Origin: a virus
Reading direction: 5' to 3' (one strand)
DNA length: 20,855 nt
Virus record (IMG/VR): IMGVR_UViG_3300006925_000202
Coordinates: 1-20,855 of that record
Made by a program: the position numbers and the translations under genes. Every line of letters begins with the position of its first letter. Position 1 is the first letter of the stretch. Under the pieces are notes generated by a model, which saw only the letters and a list, made by a program, of their open reading frames with translations, was not told where the DNA came from and did no database searches. This document shows positions 6,658 through 15,600 of the stretch, one piece after another.

Positions 6658-7322
6658 GTTTACAAACAATAATTGACAATGCCACCAGCATAAACATAGG
6701 CAGAACAAAATTAGCCAGTAGCACAATAAGTCGCAGTGGCAGAATCAAAACAGGCATACAAGCAGGTAACCAACCATTCTTCTTTAACGTTGCAATGAAT
6801 CCTGCAAGTTTATATGTTAACTTCAGAGACACACTGGAAGAGATAGACAGATTGGATGCCATATTCAGTGCTAACATCAACATAGGTTCTTCCAATGCAG
6901 GACTAAGTTGGATAACACAATATCAAGGTGATTTAAGTTCAGCACAACTTGGTCAAATAACAGCCACAACAACATTTGCAGGCAACACCATTGAATTAGG
7001 TGTAAGTGGTGTATCAGGTGGTAACAGCACAGATCTCGTTTTCAAAGCAGGTGATTATTTCACATTTGATTCAGGATACAAATATCCATACACTGTGGTC
7101 AGTGATGTCACATTGGGAACAGGTAGCACCATAAGTGTAACACTGAACAGACCAATTATAACACAAACAGGTTATACCATAGACAGTGGCAAAGGCATAT
7201 TGGTAGGCACTGATGTAACATGGCAAGTTAAAATGTTAACCAAACCCACTTACACAATAACACCAGATAGATTTGTTGAATTCAACGGAGAGTTCGAATT
7301 AGTAGAAGTTGTGGAGGACTAA
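6654..7322 (+). CDS. Minor tail protein, distal tail / gpM-like position
   Basis: A 222-residue, strand-rich protein whose ATG overlaps the tape measure stop (ATGA), with an AGGAG site about 9 nt upstream. An N-terminal part (to about residue 80) with 'FRDTLEEIDRLDAIFSANIN' is followed by a beta-rich part containing 'FKAGDYFTFDSGYKYPYTVV' and 'GYTIDSGKGILVGTDVTWQV', and ending 'PDRFVEFNGEFELVEVVED'. The 'aGDyf.fd...yPYtVvsDvt' segment is a pattern common in tail-tip proteins that follow the tape measure. By position it corresponds to lambda gpM or to a distal tail (Dit) protein forming the ring at the tip of the tube. No catalytic motifs are seen. The assignment is by synteny. Confidence 0.6.
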   Translation: MSLQTIIDNATSINIGRTKLASSTISRSGRIKTGIQAGNQPFFFNVAMNPASLYVNFRDTLEEIDRLDAIFSANINIGSSNAGLSWITQYQGDLSSAQLGQITATTTFAGNTIELGVSGVSGGNSTDLVFKAGDYFTFDSGYKYPYTVVSDVTLGTGSTISVTLNRPIITQTGYTIDSGKGILVGTDVTWQVKMLTKPTYTITPDRFVEFNGEFELVEVVED

Positions 7323-7901
7323 ATGTCAACATCCATTCCAGCAGTAGGGGCCAATCAAGTAAACAGTGCAACATTCATTGATTTGCAACTTGGTGGCACA
7401 ACATACTATATCACAGATGCATACAAGCCAATGACCATAAACAGTAACAGTTATACTCAATTGGGCATATTGCTTGATGTCAGTGAAATCACATACGATT
7501 ACAAAACCACATCAGGCACAATGACGTTTGCCATATCAGGTGTGCCTAACACACCAGACTTTTTACAGTTGATTGAGAACACAGAAATCAAAGGTGGTGA
7601 CGTAGAAATAAGACGTGCATTCTTTGATCCTGTAGACAGTGATGTGATTGCTGGAGAAGATTATTTACGTTTCAAAGGCATAGTGTCAAACTATGGCATT
7701 GAAGAAGAAACAAACATCATAGAAGGCAGAGCCACTAACACAATCATATTTGAATGTGCATCTACATTTGCCATATTAGAAAAGAAAATAGCAGGACAAA
7801 GAACAAACGGATCAGATAGACGTAGATTTTATCCTGGTTCCATAGACTTTGATCGTATTAAGTTTATACAAGATGATAATTTACCGGAGTTTGATCGATG
7901 A
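7323..7901 (+). CDS. Minor tail protein, tail-tip component (gpL-like position)
   Basis: A 192-residue protein beginning directly after the previous stop (TAAATG) with GGAGG 6 nt before the ATG. It is beta-rich and contains 'ITYDYKTTSGTMTFAISGVP' and 'GGDVEIRRAFFDP', then 'YLRFKGIVSNYGIEEETN', 'IIFECASTFAILEKKIAGQR' and 'RRRFYPGSIDFDRIKFI'. The sequence of strand, 'KGiVsnygi', 'ecas.fa.le' and a final 'R(R)FyPgs..FdrI' is a pattern I associate with tail-tip proteins encoded just before the gpJ hub (DUF2163-like or gpL-like). It lacks the cysteine set that would point to an iron-sulfur gpL. The stop overlaps the hub start (ATGA, 7898-7901). Confidence 0.55.
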   Translation: MSTSIPAVGANQVNSATFIDLQLGGTTYYITDAYKPMTINSNSYTQLGILLDVSEITYDYKTTSGTMTFAISGVPNTPDFLQLIENTEIKGGDVEIRRAFFDPVDSDVIAGEDYLRFKGIVSNYGIEEETNIIEGRATNTIIFECASTFAILEKKIAGQRTNGSDRRRFYPGSIDFDRIKFIQDDNLPEFDR

Positions 7902-10615
7902 GTTTAAAAAGTTTACTTGAAGCGGTAAGTCAAAACGCCACCATTGTCACAGAAAGCGAAAGTGTTAGAGCCGCTATAGGCACACAATTATTACCAGGCA
8001 GTTTGGGTGTGAGCGGATTACCTTCTGATGTGGTCAGCCAAAGTATAAGAATATCCAGCAGTGCAGACACCAACATTCAAGGTGGTAGTTCACAAGCAGA
8101 CAGAGCTCAAGTAAATCCAAATACCTTAAACAAAGTTCCAAGAGTATATGGTAGGATTGTTTCAGGTGGTGTTATCACAGATGCACACAAAAACAATGCT
8201 AACAGTTTGGTGTATTGCATGACGTTAAGTGACATCAACACAGATGGCAATGATTATGTAGACAATGGCAGTGGACAAAGACCAGGATGGCAGTTCAATG
8301 ATGTATTCAGAGACAAAGACAAATTGGTGTTCAGTGCTGTAAGTGGTTCAGAACACAAAGTTATCACATTGAACAACATAGAAGACAATTCAAATGCAGA
8401 CTTAACAGGCACAGATGCCATAAGTGTTTATGCATGGAGCGGCAATGCTCATGCTAATGCACAGATATTTCCTGCATACAGTAAAAGCAGTATATACAGA
8501 CAAAATGCATATGACATAATGCCCAATTGGACCAGTGCTAACACCATGGAAGATCTTGTGTTTGCCATTGTGGAAGTAAATGTGTTGGAAAATGTAAATG
8601 CCAACATAACACAATTTGGCACATTCTTATTTGATGAACAAAGTTTGGGTTTTGTTAATTCAGGACTACAAGCAGACCACAGACCATTAGATAATCCTGC
8701 TTATGCATTGTGGGACTATTTAACAGACAGCAGATATGGTGGTGGATTGAGCAATGTAGACCTCGATGTCAATGCCATAGAATCATGGGCTGATTACTGT
8801 AAAGAAACTGTTCAATTTGTCACAGGCACTTATGCTTCACCTGTTGGTCCATTCAGCAGAGATAGATTTCAATCAAACATATACGTGAATCCACATAACA
8901 CTGTGATGACAAACGTAAATGAATTGTGCAAAGCAGGACAAGCCACATTCGCATATGATGGCAAGCAAGGCAAGTTCACAGTGTTCACAAACAGAGCAAT
9001 AACAGCCTCAGAAAAGTCAAACGCATTCCTATTTGATGACGACAACATAGTGAGCAGAATAAATGTAAACAGCACTGACTTATTCAGTTTGTTTAATTTT
9101 GCAGAAGTAACATTTCCAAACATATTAGAAAATGATGTCACAGACACAATGTTTGTGGAAACACCTACTGCAGACAAGTTGAGCAATGAACCAACCAGTG
9201 GTATGACAATATCATTTCAAGGTGCTAATCAACGCAGTCAAACAGCCGCAATTGCAAACACCACATTGAAACAAAGTCGTGTAACAGATGTTGTTTCATT
9301 CACAGCAGACCACAGCACCATGGTTGTTGATGTAGGTGACTTTGTGAAAGTTACTAATGCAGAGAAAGGCTATGATGAAAAGTTATTCCGTGTGGTGAGA
9401 ACAGTAGAACAAAACATCATGGGTGCATTGACAGTGAAGTTTACACTTGCTGAATATTCAGATGCGCCATTTGAAGATATCATATACTTGGATACCACTG
9501 ATGAACCATTTGCCACAGGCGTAGGCACATTGGAAAATTACAGTGACAACGGCAGTTTCTCATTTGTTGACAAGTGGACAACATTCCAACCAAATCCAGA
9601 AACATCAGGCATATATCAAGGTTGTTACATTGTGAACAATCCTCAAAGTGGTAATGGTAGCATAGTTGATTTGTCAACAGGCAATGTCACAGGCACAGAA
9701 ACAATCACAAACATAAATGCATTGACCATAGTGGGTGGTTCATTTGATCCCACAGAAGAAAGTTGGATGATTGTGAGAGGGGGACTTGATGGCACAGTGG
9801 ATCCTGCATACAATGATATAACAGTGACACTTGAGAATCAAAACACAGGCCAATCCATACAAAGCAGTAGTGCTAAAATGGGTGCAAGTGGACAAATATA
9901 CACTTACAGTTTATTCAAATTAAACAAGATAACACCTGGCACATACAAAGTGAAAACACAATATGATTACACTGGATTTGCACCTAAGAAACAAAGTTTG
10001 ACATACACCAGTGCAAGTATCACAATGGATGATTACAGTATAACAGGCAATGCACTTGTTGACACATATGGATATAAAACAGCAGTAACACAAAATCCTG
10101 TGCAAGTTCAAGGACCAACTAACACCAGAGGTTATGACATTACCAACAGTAAGCAACATGACTTCACAGGTGTAACACCAGGTAAATTTACCATAGAAAC
10201 AAAAGTAACACCAACTTGGAATACTATACAAACATACAGTGAAATACAATTTGTTCCACATGTTGAAATAGTGTTTGTTAACAGTGTGGACAATGAAACA
10301 GTCACACAATTGCACAACAGTGGTGGATTTGATTATGTTGGCAGTAATGCTATCAACAACAGTGGTATACAAAACACAGAACAAACCATAACTTCAGAAT
10401 TCTTTGTAGATCCAAAAGCATATGGATTAGACAGCACATGGTATGTGAGCAGAGTGAATGTGGTTATGAAAGGTTCTTCATATGGTGCACCAAACGATAT
10501 AGCATTCACAAACATTGAATATACCTTAAGTCAACGCACATCCTACTGGCGTTATCTCGATAGTGATGAAACACCAATAATAGACAGAATAGGAAATGCT
10601 GGATATACACCGTAA
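7898..10615 (+). CDS. Tail tip hub protein, gpJ / TipJ-like
   Basis: This 905-residue protein would form the central tail tip and carry the host-facing end of the tail. Residues ~73-100 contain 'LNKVPRVYGRIVSGGVI', the start of the TipJ-type hub domain. At about 266-300 there is 'NPAYALWDYLTDSRYGGG' followed by 'NAIESWADYC', a strong family signature; 'NELCKAGQATFAYDGKQGKF' follows around 345-365. From about residue 540 the protein is low-complexity beta-rich (many T, S, N, G), likely sandwich domains exposed at the tip. It starts in an ATGA overlap with GGAG upstream and is followed after 13 nt by the adhesin gene. The C-terminal third may define receptor contacts; that is inference. Confidence 0.85.
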   Translation: MSLKSLLEAVSQNATIVTESESVRAAIGTQLLPGSLGVSGLPSDVVSQSIRISSSADTNIQGGSSQADRAQVNPNTLNKVPRVYGRIVSGGVITDAHKNNANSLVYCMTLSDINTDGNDYVDNGSGQRPGWQFNDVFRDKDKLVFSAVSGSEHKVITLNNIEDNSNADLTGTDAISVYAWSGNAHANAQIFPAYSKSSIYRQNAYDIMPNWTSANTMEDLVFAIVEVNVLENVNANITQFGTFLFDEQSLGFVNSGLQADHRPLDNPAYALWDYLTDSRYGGGLSNVDLDVNAIESWADYCKETVQFVTGTYASPVGPFSRDRFQSNIYVNPHNTVMTNVNELCKAGQATFAYDGKQGKFTVFTNRAITASEKSNAFLFDDDNIVSRINVNSTDLFSLFNFAEVTFPNILENDVTDTMFVETPTADKLSNEPTSGMTISFQGANQRSQTAAIANTTLKQSRVTDVVSFTADHSTMVVDVGDFVKVTNAEKGYDEKLFRVVRTVEQNIMGALTVKFTLAEYSDAPFEDIIYLDTTDEPFATGVGTLENYSDNGSFSFVDKWTTFQPNPETSGIYQGCYIVNNPQSGNGSIVDLSTGNVTGTETITNINALTIVGGSFDPTEESWMIVRGGLDGTVDPAYNDITVTLENQNTGQSIQSSSAKMGASGQIYTYSLFKLNKITPGTYKVKTQYDYTGFAPKKQSLTYTSASITMDDYSITGNALVDTYGYKTAVTQNPVQVQGPTNTRGYDITNSKQHDFTGVTPGKFTIETKVTPTWNTIQTYSEIQFVPHVEIVFVNSVDNETVTQLHNSGGFDYVGSNAINNSGIQNTEQTITSEFFVDPKAYGLDSTWYVSRVNVVMKGSSYGAPNDIAFTNIEYTLSQRTSYWRYLDSDETPIIDRIGNAGYTP

Positions 10616-10628
10616 CGGAGATTAATAA

Positions 10629-12071
10629 ATGTTAAGCAAAGTAGCATACAGAAAAAGCATGGTCCCACAACAACTTCCGCCAGGAACTCCACCTACGTAT
10701 GATGTAACTTATACAACAGTAGTAGAACATTACACAGGAACATCTTTTACTAATCAAATTAATGTAGACATAGATAGTTCTATAGGACAAGGCAACGTAT
10801 TATACATAGAATATGCTGGGTTGGCAAATAGTTTTATCACTGGTGGAGCAAATGTAATTCCAGTCTCACTTGATGTAAATGGAGATGGCAATGCTTCTAC
10901 AATTATAACACCAGCAAGTTACAACAGTGGCACATATCCTTTTACCATTAACGTAAGAACAGGTGATCCTCGATTAGGTCAAATAGTTAGTAGCACCACA
11001 GGAAATATTACCAGCTCTACAGTTAATATTAGTTCATCAGGCAGTAATTTAAGCACAGGCACAGCATATGGTAAAAATTACTATAAATGGGAACCATCAT
11101 CAAATAAAACCACAGCAGGTGATTTAGATACTACTGGTTCTTTTGCTTCAACTACACCAGCAACAATTAATATTTTTGCTTTATCAGGTGGTGGAGCAGG
11201 TGGTGTTACTGCCAGAGGTGGTGGTGGAGGAGCAGGTAAAGCTCTAACAGCAAATTCGTTTATCATTAATAGCTCTACTCCTTCAGGAATCACTGTAGGT
11301 GGAGGCGGATATGTTGGATTCTATGGTAACAACGAACCAAGCGATTTTACCAACGAAGGTTTCAATGCAGGTGAAGGTAATTCCACAGTAGTATTTGGTA
11401 ACGAAATATTTGGTGGAGGACGAGGCGGTCATACAAATACAAGCATGATTGGCACAGGCACCACAATTGCAGAAATTATGGGAGGTTCTCAAAACTCTTA
11501 TACATACGCATACTGTTCGGCTCCTTTAGGAAACGTTAGTGGTAACTTCACTGGCACAGGTGGCGGTGGATATGGCTTTGGCACTAATTATGGTGTAAAT
11601 TATGGTGCCGGTGGTGGAATAACGCCAACAATCTTTGGAGGCGGTGGAGCATCATATCCATATAATTATGATGTGTGTTCTAATGGCACAATTGAATATC
11701 CAGTGAGTGCTGAAATGATTGATAAAGGAATCTTAGCAGGCTTTAGCGGTGGTGACGGCGGAGGCAACGGCGGTGCTGGAGGGGGCGGCACTGGTAGTAG
11801 AGGATCAGATGGATCCACTTCTGGTGCAACTGCAAGTGGCGGTGTTGGCATAACAAATAATTTTACAGGTTCTACTATAACATACGGCATAGGTGGTCAA
11901 GGTTTAGGTTCAAGCACCACAGGCGGTAATTTGCCTGCATCACAATTTGGTAAAGGCCATGGTGGTGGTTGCATGGGTGCAAAAAGAACTGGTTACGAGA
12001 ATTCAGGTGGTGGCGGAGTTGTAATCTTTCAATTAGAAGGCGATCATAACCATACTGTAATATTAGATTGA
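10629..12071 (+). CDS. Glycine-rich tail adhesin / fibre tip
   Basis: A 480-residue protein with GGAG 8 nt before the ATG, directly after the hub gene. Residues 1-185 are Ser/Thr/Asn-rich beta sequence. From about residue 186 the protein is dominated by glycine clusters ('GGGAGGVTARGGGGGAGKAL', then GGGGY, GGGRGGH, GTGGGGYGFG, GGGGA, GGDGGGNGGAGGGG, GGHGGGC), separated by short polar segments. It ends 'GGGGVVIFQLEGDHNHTVILD'-like, a beta strand closing a polyglycine sandwich. This is the layout of Gly-rich_2-type domains and resembles the polyglycine II bundles of T-even gp38-type adhesins, which bind outer membrane receptors through loops between glycine stretches. No chaperone partner is seen. 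It is a strong candidate for receptor recognition; a structural fibre role is the alternative. Confidence 0.7.
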   Translation: MLSKVAYRKSMVPQQLPPGTPPTYDVTYTTVVEHYTGTSFTNQINVDIDSSIGQGNVLYIEYAGLANSFITGGANVIPVSLDVNGDGNASTIITPASYNSGTYPFTINVRTGDPRLGQIVSSTTGNITSSTVNISSSGSNLSTGTAYGKNYYKWEPSSNKTTAGDLDTTGSFASTTPATINIFALSGGGAGGVTARGGGGGAGKALTANSFIINSSTPSGITVGGGGYVGFYGNNEPSDFTNEGFNAGEGNSTVVFGNEIFGGGRGGHTNTSMIGTGTTIAEIMGGSQNSYTYAYCSAPLGNVSGNFTGTGGGGYGFGTNYGVNYGAGGGITPTIFGGGGASYPYNYDVCSNGTIEYPVSAEMIDKGILAGFSGGDGGGNGGAGGGGTGSRGSDGSTSGATASGGVGITNNFTGSTITYGIGGQGLGSSTTGGNLPASQFGKGHGGGCMGAKRTGYENSGGGGVVIFQLEGDHNHTVILD

Positions 12072-12086
12072 TAAAAATTTTAGATT

Positions 12087-12095
12087 AGATAAATA
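12087..12095 (+). promoter_or_regulatory. Possible phage promoter element AGATAAATA
   Basis: The 9-mer AGATAAATA occurs in this gap and again at 20824-20832 in the gap after the last terminator. GATAAATA differs at one position from the T4-type late promoter TATAAATA. With AT-rich DNA and only two copies, this is a weak pattern-based call. Confidence 0.2.
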
Positions 12096-12109
12096 TAACT
12101 TATAGAACT

Positions 12110-12135
12110 TCAATACACCTTAGTGTGTTGATTTT
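12110..12135 (+). terminator. Hairpin with T-run between adhesin and fibre operon parts
   Basis: A 9-bp stem (TCAATACAC at 12110-12118 pairing with GTGTGTTGA at 12123-12131, one G-T wobble) with a 4-nt loop CTTA is followed by TTTT. It lies in the 82-nt gap after the adhesin gene. It is weaker than the other two terminators in the window, so partial read-through to the fibre genes is likely. Confidence 0.6.
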
Positions 12136-12153
12136 ACCCCTTAGGAGAACAAT

Positions 12154-12666
12154 ATGTCCGGTAGATTACTCGATTTTAAATCATATATTGGCGGAGCCGA
12201 TAATGTGGTTGTTCAGGAAATGTTTCCTGGAGACCAACAAACTTTTTCATATGACTTTGGAAGTATAAATTTAACAAACTATACTTTCTCAGCAGACTAT
12301 CAAAGCCTTTTATTAAGCAGTGTAGCATACGATCGTGTCACAGGCGATGTAAACTTTGCAGATACATCTGTTAGCGGTTATTTCACAAACACAGCAAATA
12401 TTTCAGCAAGTTTCATTGATAGATCAAGTCAAAGTTCAGGTGTGATAGCATTCACAATACCTGAAAACAGATATACCGGAAACGTTCTCCCTAACGCAAG
12501 AACAAATGTTGTTGCTACTATTGTTTCTTTTGAATGGGAAACAGATGATGCAACACCTCAAAAACAACGACACAGGTATTGCATACTTGAACGCTTTGAT
12601 CCAACTGTGGGCAAAGTTCCAGGAGATCCGGCCGACGAAGCCAACTTTATATCATTGACAACATAA
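12154..12666 (+). CDS. Small virion structural protein upstream of the fibre
   Basis: A 170-residue protein with TAGGAG about 8 nt before the ATG, encoded 10 nt before the giant fibre gene. It starts 'MSGRLLDFKSYIGGADNVVV' and then shows alternating strands ('FSYDFGSINLTNYTFSADYQ', 'GVIAFTIPENRYTGNVLPNA', 'NVVATIVSFEWETDD', 'RHRYCILERFDPTVGKVPGD'), which suggests an immunoglobulin-like or BppU N-terminal-like beta sandwich. I do not recognise the family. The closeness to the fibre gene suggests an adaptor that fixes the fibre to the tail tip, or a short accessory fibre. No signal peptide or membrane segment is present. Confidence 0.55.
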   Translation: MSGRLLDFKSYIGGADNVVVQEMFPGDQQTFSYDFGSINLTNYTFSADYQSLLLSSVAYDRVTGDVNFADTSVSGYFTNTANISASFIDRSSQSSGVIAFTIPENRYTGNVLPNARTNVVATIVSFEWETDDATPQKQRHRYCILERFDPTVGKVPGDPADEANFISLTT

Positions 12667-12676
12667 GGAGTAAAAA

Positions 12677-15600
12677 ATGCCAATAACATTAACAACTAAT
12701 ACTTCTAACGTAACTGTCGATGCAACCACAAATACCATAACAGTAAGTTCAACGCCAGCAAATGTTGTTGTAAGCACCCAAGCAAGTGGTATATCAAATG
12801 CTGTGATTAGATCAGCATTCAGTGTAAACGACACAGGCGGTGATGGAAGTTTAACATACGCAGAAGCAACAGGCGAATTCACATACGCAGGCCCAAGTGC
12901 GGCAGAAGTGAGAAGTCATTTCAGTGCAACATCACCTATATCATTGAGCTCAGGTGTTATAAGCATAGATTCAAGTGCTTTGTTCAGTGGTAAAACCACA
13001 GATGACTTAGCAGAAGGTTCTACTAACTTATACTTCACAGATGCAAGAGCAAATGCTGTTCTTGCCGCAAACACCACTGATGAGTTATCTGAAGGCACAC
13101 AAAATTTATACTGGAGTAAAATAGGCGATCCAGTAATTACCACATATTTGCCAGAAGGAACAAATTTATACTTCACAGATGCAAGAGCAGATGCTCGTGT
13201 AAATGCTTTATTGCCAAACACTGACAGTTTGTCAGAAGGTTCTACTAACTTATACTTCACAGATGCAAGAGCAGACGCAAGAGTAAATTTACAAACAGGT
13301 ATTAACCTTGATCTACAACACAAAACCACAGATGAGTTACACGAAGGCACAAACAATTTATTTTATACCACTGATAGATCAAACACTGCTATAACGGCCC
13401 ATTTTGCAAATGCATCAGCGGCACCATTTGTGTTCAACGGTAACGTAGACGTTCAAGGTAACTTGAATTACGTTAACACTGAAGACTTATTAGTAAAAGA
13501 CAGCAGTATCACTCTCAATGTTGGCAATGTGGCACAAGATGCACACATATTTGTTGATAGAACAGGTGCAAGTGGTAATAATGTTGCTATTAGATGGAAT
13601 GAAACCACAGACAAGTGGCAGTTTACCAATAACGGAACTACATATCAAGACATAGGCAGTTTTGGTGGTGCAACTTCAGATGATTTACCGCAAGGCACAA
13701 ACAACATTTACTTCAGCACAACTGGTGCGGCAGTAAACACAACAAATTTAACTGAAGGCACTAATCTTTATTACACAACTGCAAGACAAAACACAGATTT
13801 TGACACAAGACTTGCAACAAAGACCACAAGTGATATCGCAGAAGGCACTAACTTATATTACACTGATGGTAGATTTGACACAAGATTTGATTCAAGACTT
13901 GCATCAAAATCAACTTCAAACTTAACAGAAGGCACCAACTTATACTATACCACTGATAGAGCTAACACAGCCATCGGTGCATACACTGGTGACATGTTGA
14001 ACATAAACAACATCACACCTGATATCATAACACTAAAAGACGTTAAAGAAACAAGACACGATCATGGTAACGTGAGTAACCAAGTGTCAGTTGATATATC
14101 AGATGGCACAATACAATCAATGAGACTTGTGAGTAACATCACAGGATTTACATTCTCAGATCTCGATGATGGTGGCAGTGTAACATTAATATTACAGCAA
14201 GATGGTGTGGGTTTTAGAACACTTGACTTTACAACCACACCCAGCAATTGGACAAATTGGAAATGGGTAAGCGATTATAAAACACTAAACACTGCAAATG
14301 ATTCATATGATCTTATTTCAATCACATATGATGGCACATACTATTTTGCAAGTCTTGTTGCATTTGAAGATTCCAGTGTTATACAAAATTCAGATCTTGC
14401 TAACAGCAGTATCACAATAAACAACAAAGTATACAATCTCGGTGATGATGCAACTTTAGAAGGCTTAACAGGAAATATTGCAACAACAGGCAATTTATCA
14501 ATAACAGGACATATTGCAACAACAGGCAATGTAGATGCTTCATACTTTATTGGTGATGGTAGCCAATTAACAAACTTACCAGGCGGTGGTGGAGGAAGTG
14601 GCACAGTTACTTCTGTTACTGCTGGCGATGGTATGACACAAAGTGGAACAAGCACTATAAATCCAACACTGGATGTTGTAGGTGGATTTGGTATCACAGT
14701 AAATGCAGACAACATTGAATTGTCAAATGCTGATTTGGCATCTTTGACTGATCCAATTACCACAACAGGCACTATCACAGCAGGATTATTTGAAGGTAAT
14801 ATCAATGGTGCAGTATTACTAAAAGTGTTTAACAACACAGGCACAAGAATTGACAAAGGCAATGTTGTATACTTGCCAGGTGGCAACCATGGTGCTGAAG
14901 CATACGTAGAAAATGCAAGAGCAGACAGTGCCACCACAATGCCAGCATTTGGTATAGCATATGAAGACATCACAGCAGGTAATCCAGGTGAAATAGTAAC
15001 ATTAGGTGAACTAACTGGTCTTGATCTAACAGGCTTTACCACAGGTGATCATTTGTTTGTGTCACCAACAACTGCAGGTGCATTCCAAAATACACAACCA
15101 ACAGGCGAAGCAAACCTCATACAAAACATAGGTAAAGTGGTCAAAGGCGGTAACGGCGGAGCACTTGAATTCACAGGAGCAGGTCGAGCCAATGACACAG
15201 ATAACTTAGATGAAGGCAACATCTTCCTTGGGTCTACAAGCAACACAGCAATTAATGTAACGCCCTCTAACAACTTTAATACATTAAGTAATGCATTTGA
15301 CTTATCTAATGATTTAACCAACATAAACAGCATTACAAGTGCTACTAACAGCGATTTAAAACTGTATGCTGGTAACGTAAGTCCTGGATCAACACAATTT
15401 CACAGTAAATTTGGTGCTGGCTTAGTAGACACCAATGTTGGTAGCATAGTAGGTGATGGTTATGGTATCAATAATACTTTTAATTTCAGAGACACCATAA
15501 ACACAGATGCTCAAGCAATTACCACAACATTGTTAAATGACAGCAGTCAAAACATTGATGCATATGCATTCGCAGGAACAACCACAGCAGGCAGTAATCA

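Noticed and set aside
9920-10384. Antisense frame of 154 residues opposite the hub gene
   Set aside because: Cys/Tyr/Phe-rich composition typical of antisense of ACA/ATA-rich codons, with no supporting signal.
14341-15042. Antisense frame (233 residues) opposite the giant fibre
   Set aside because: The proline/serine/valine-rich composition arises from reading the ACA/GGT-rich strand in reverse; no start signal, and the sense gene is certain.
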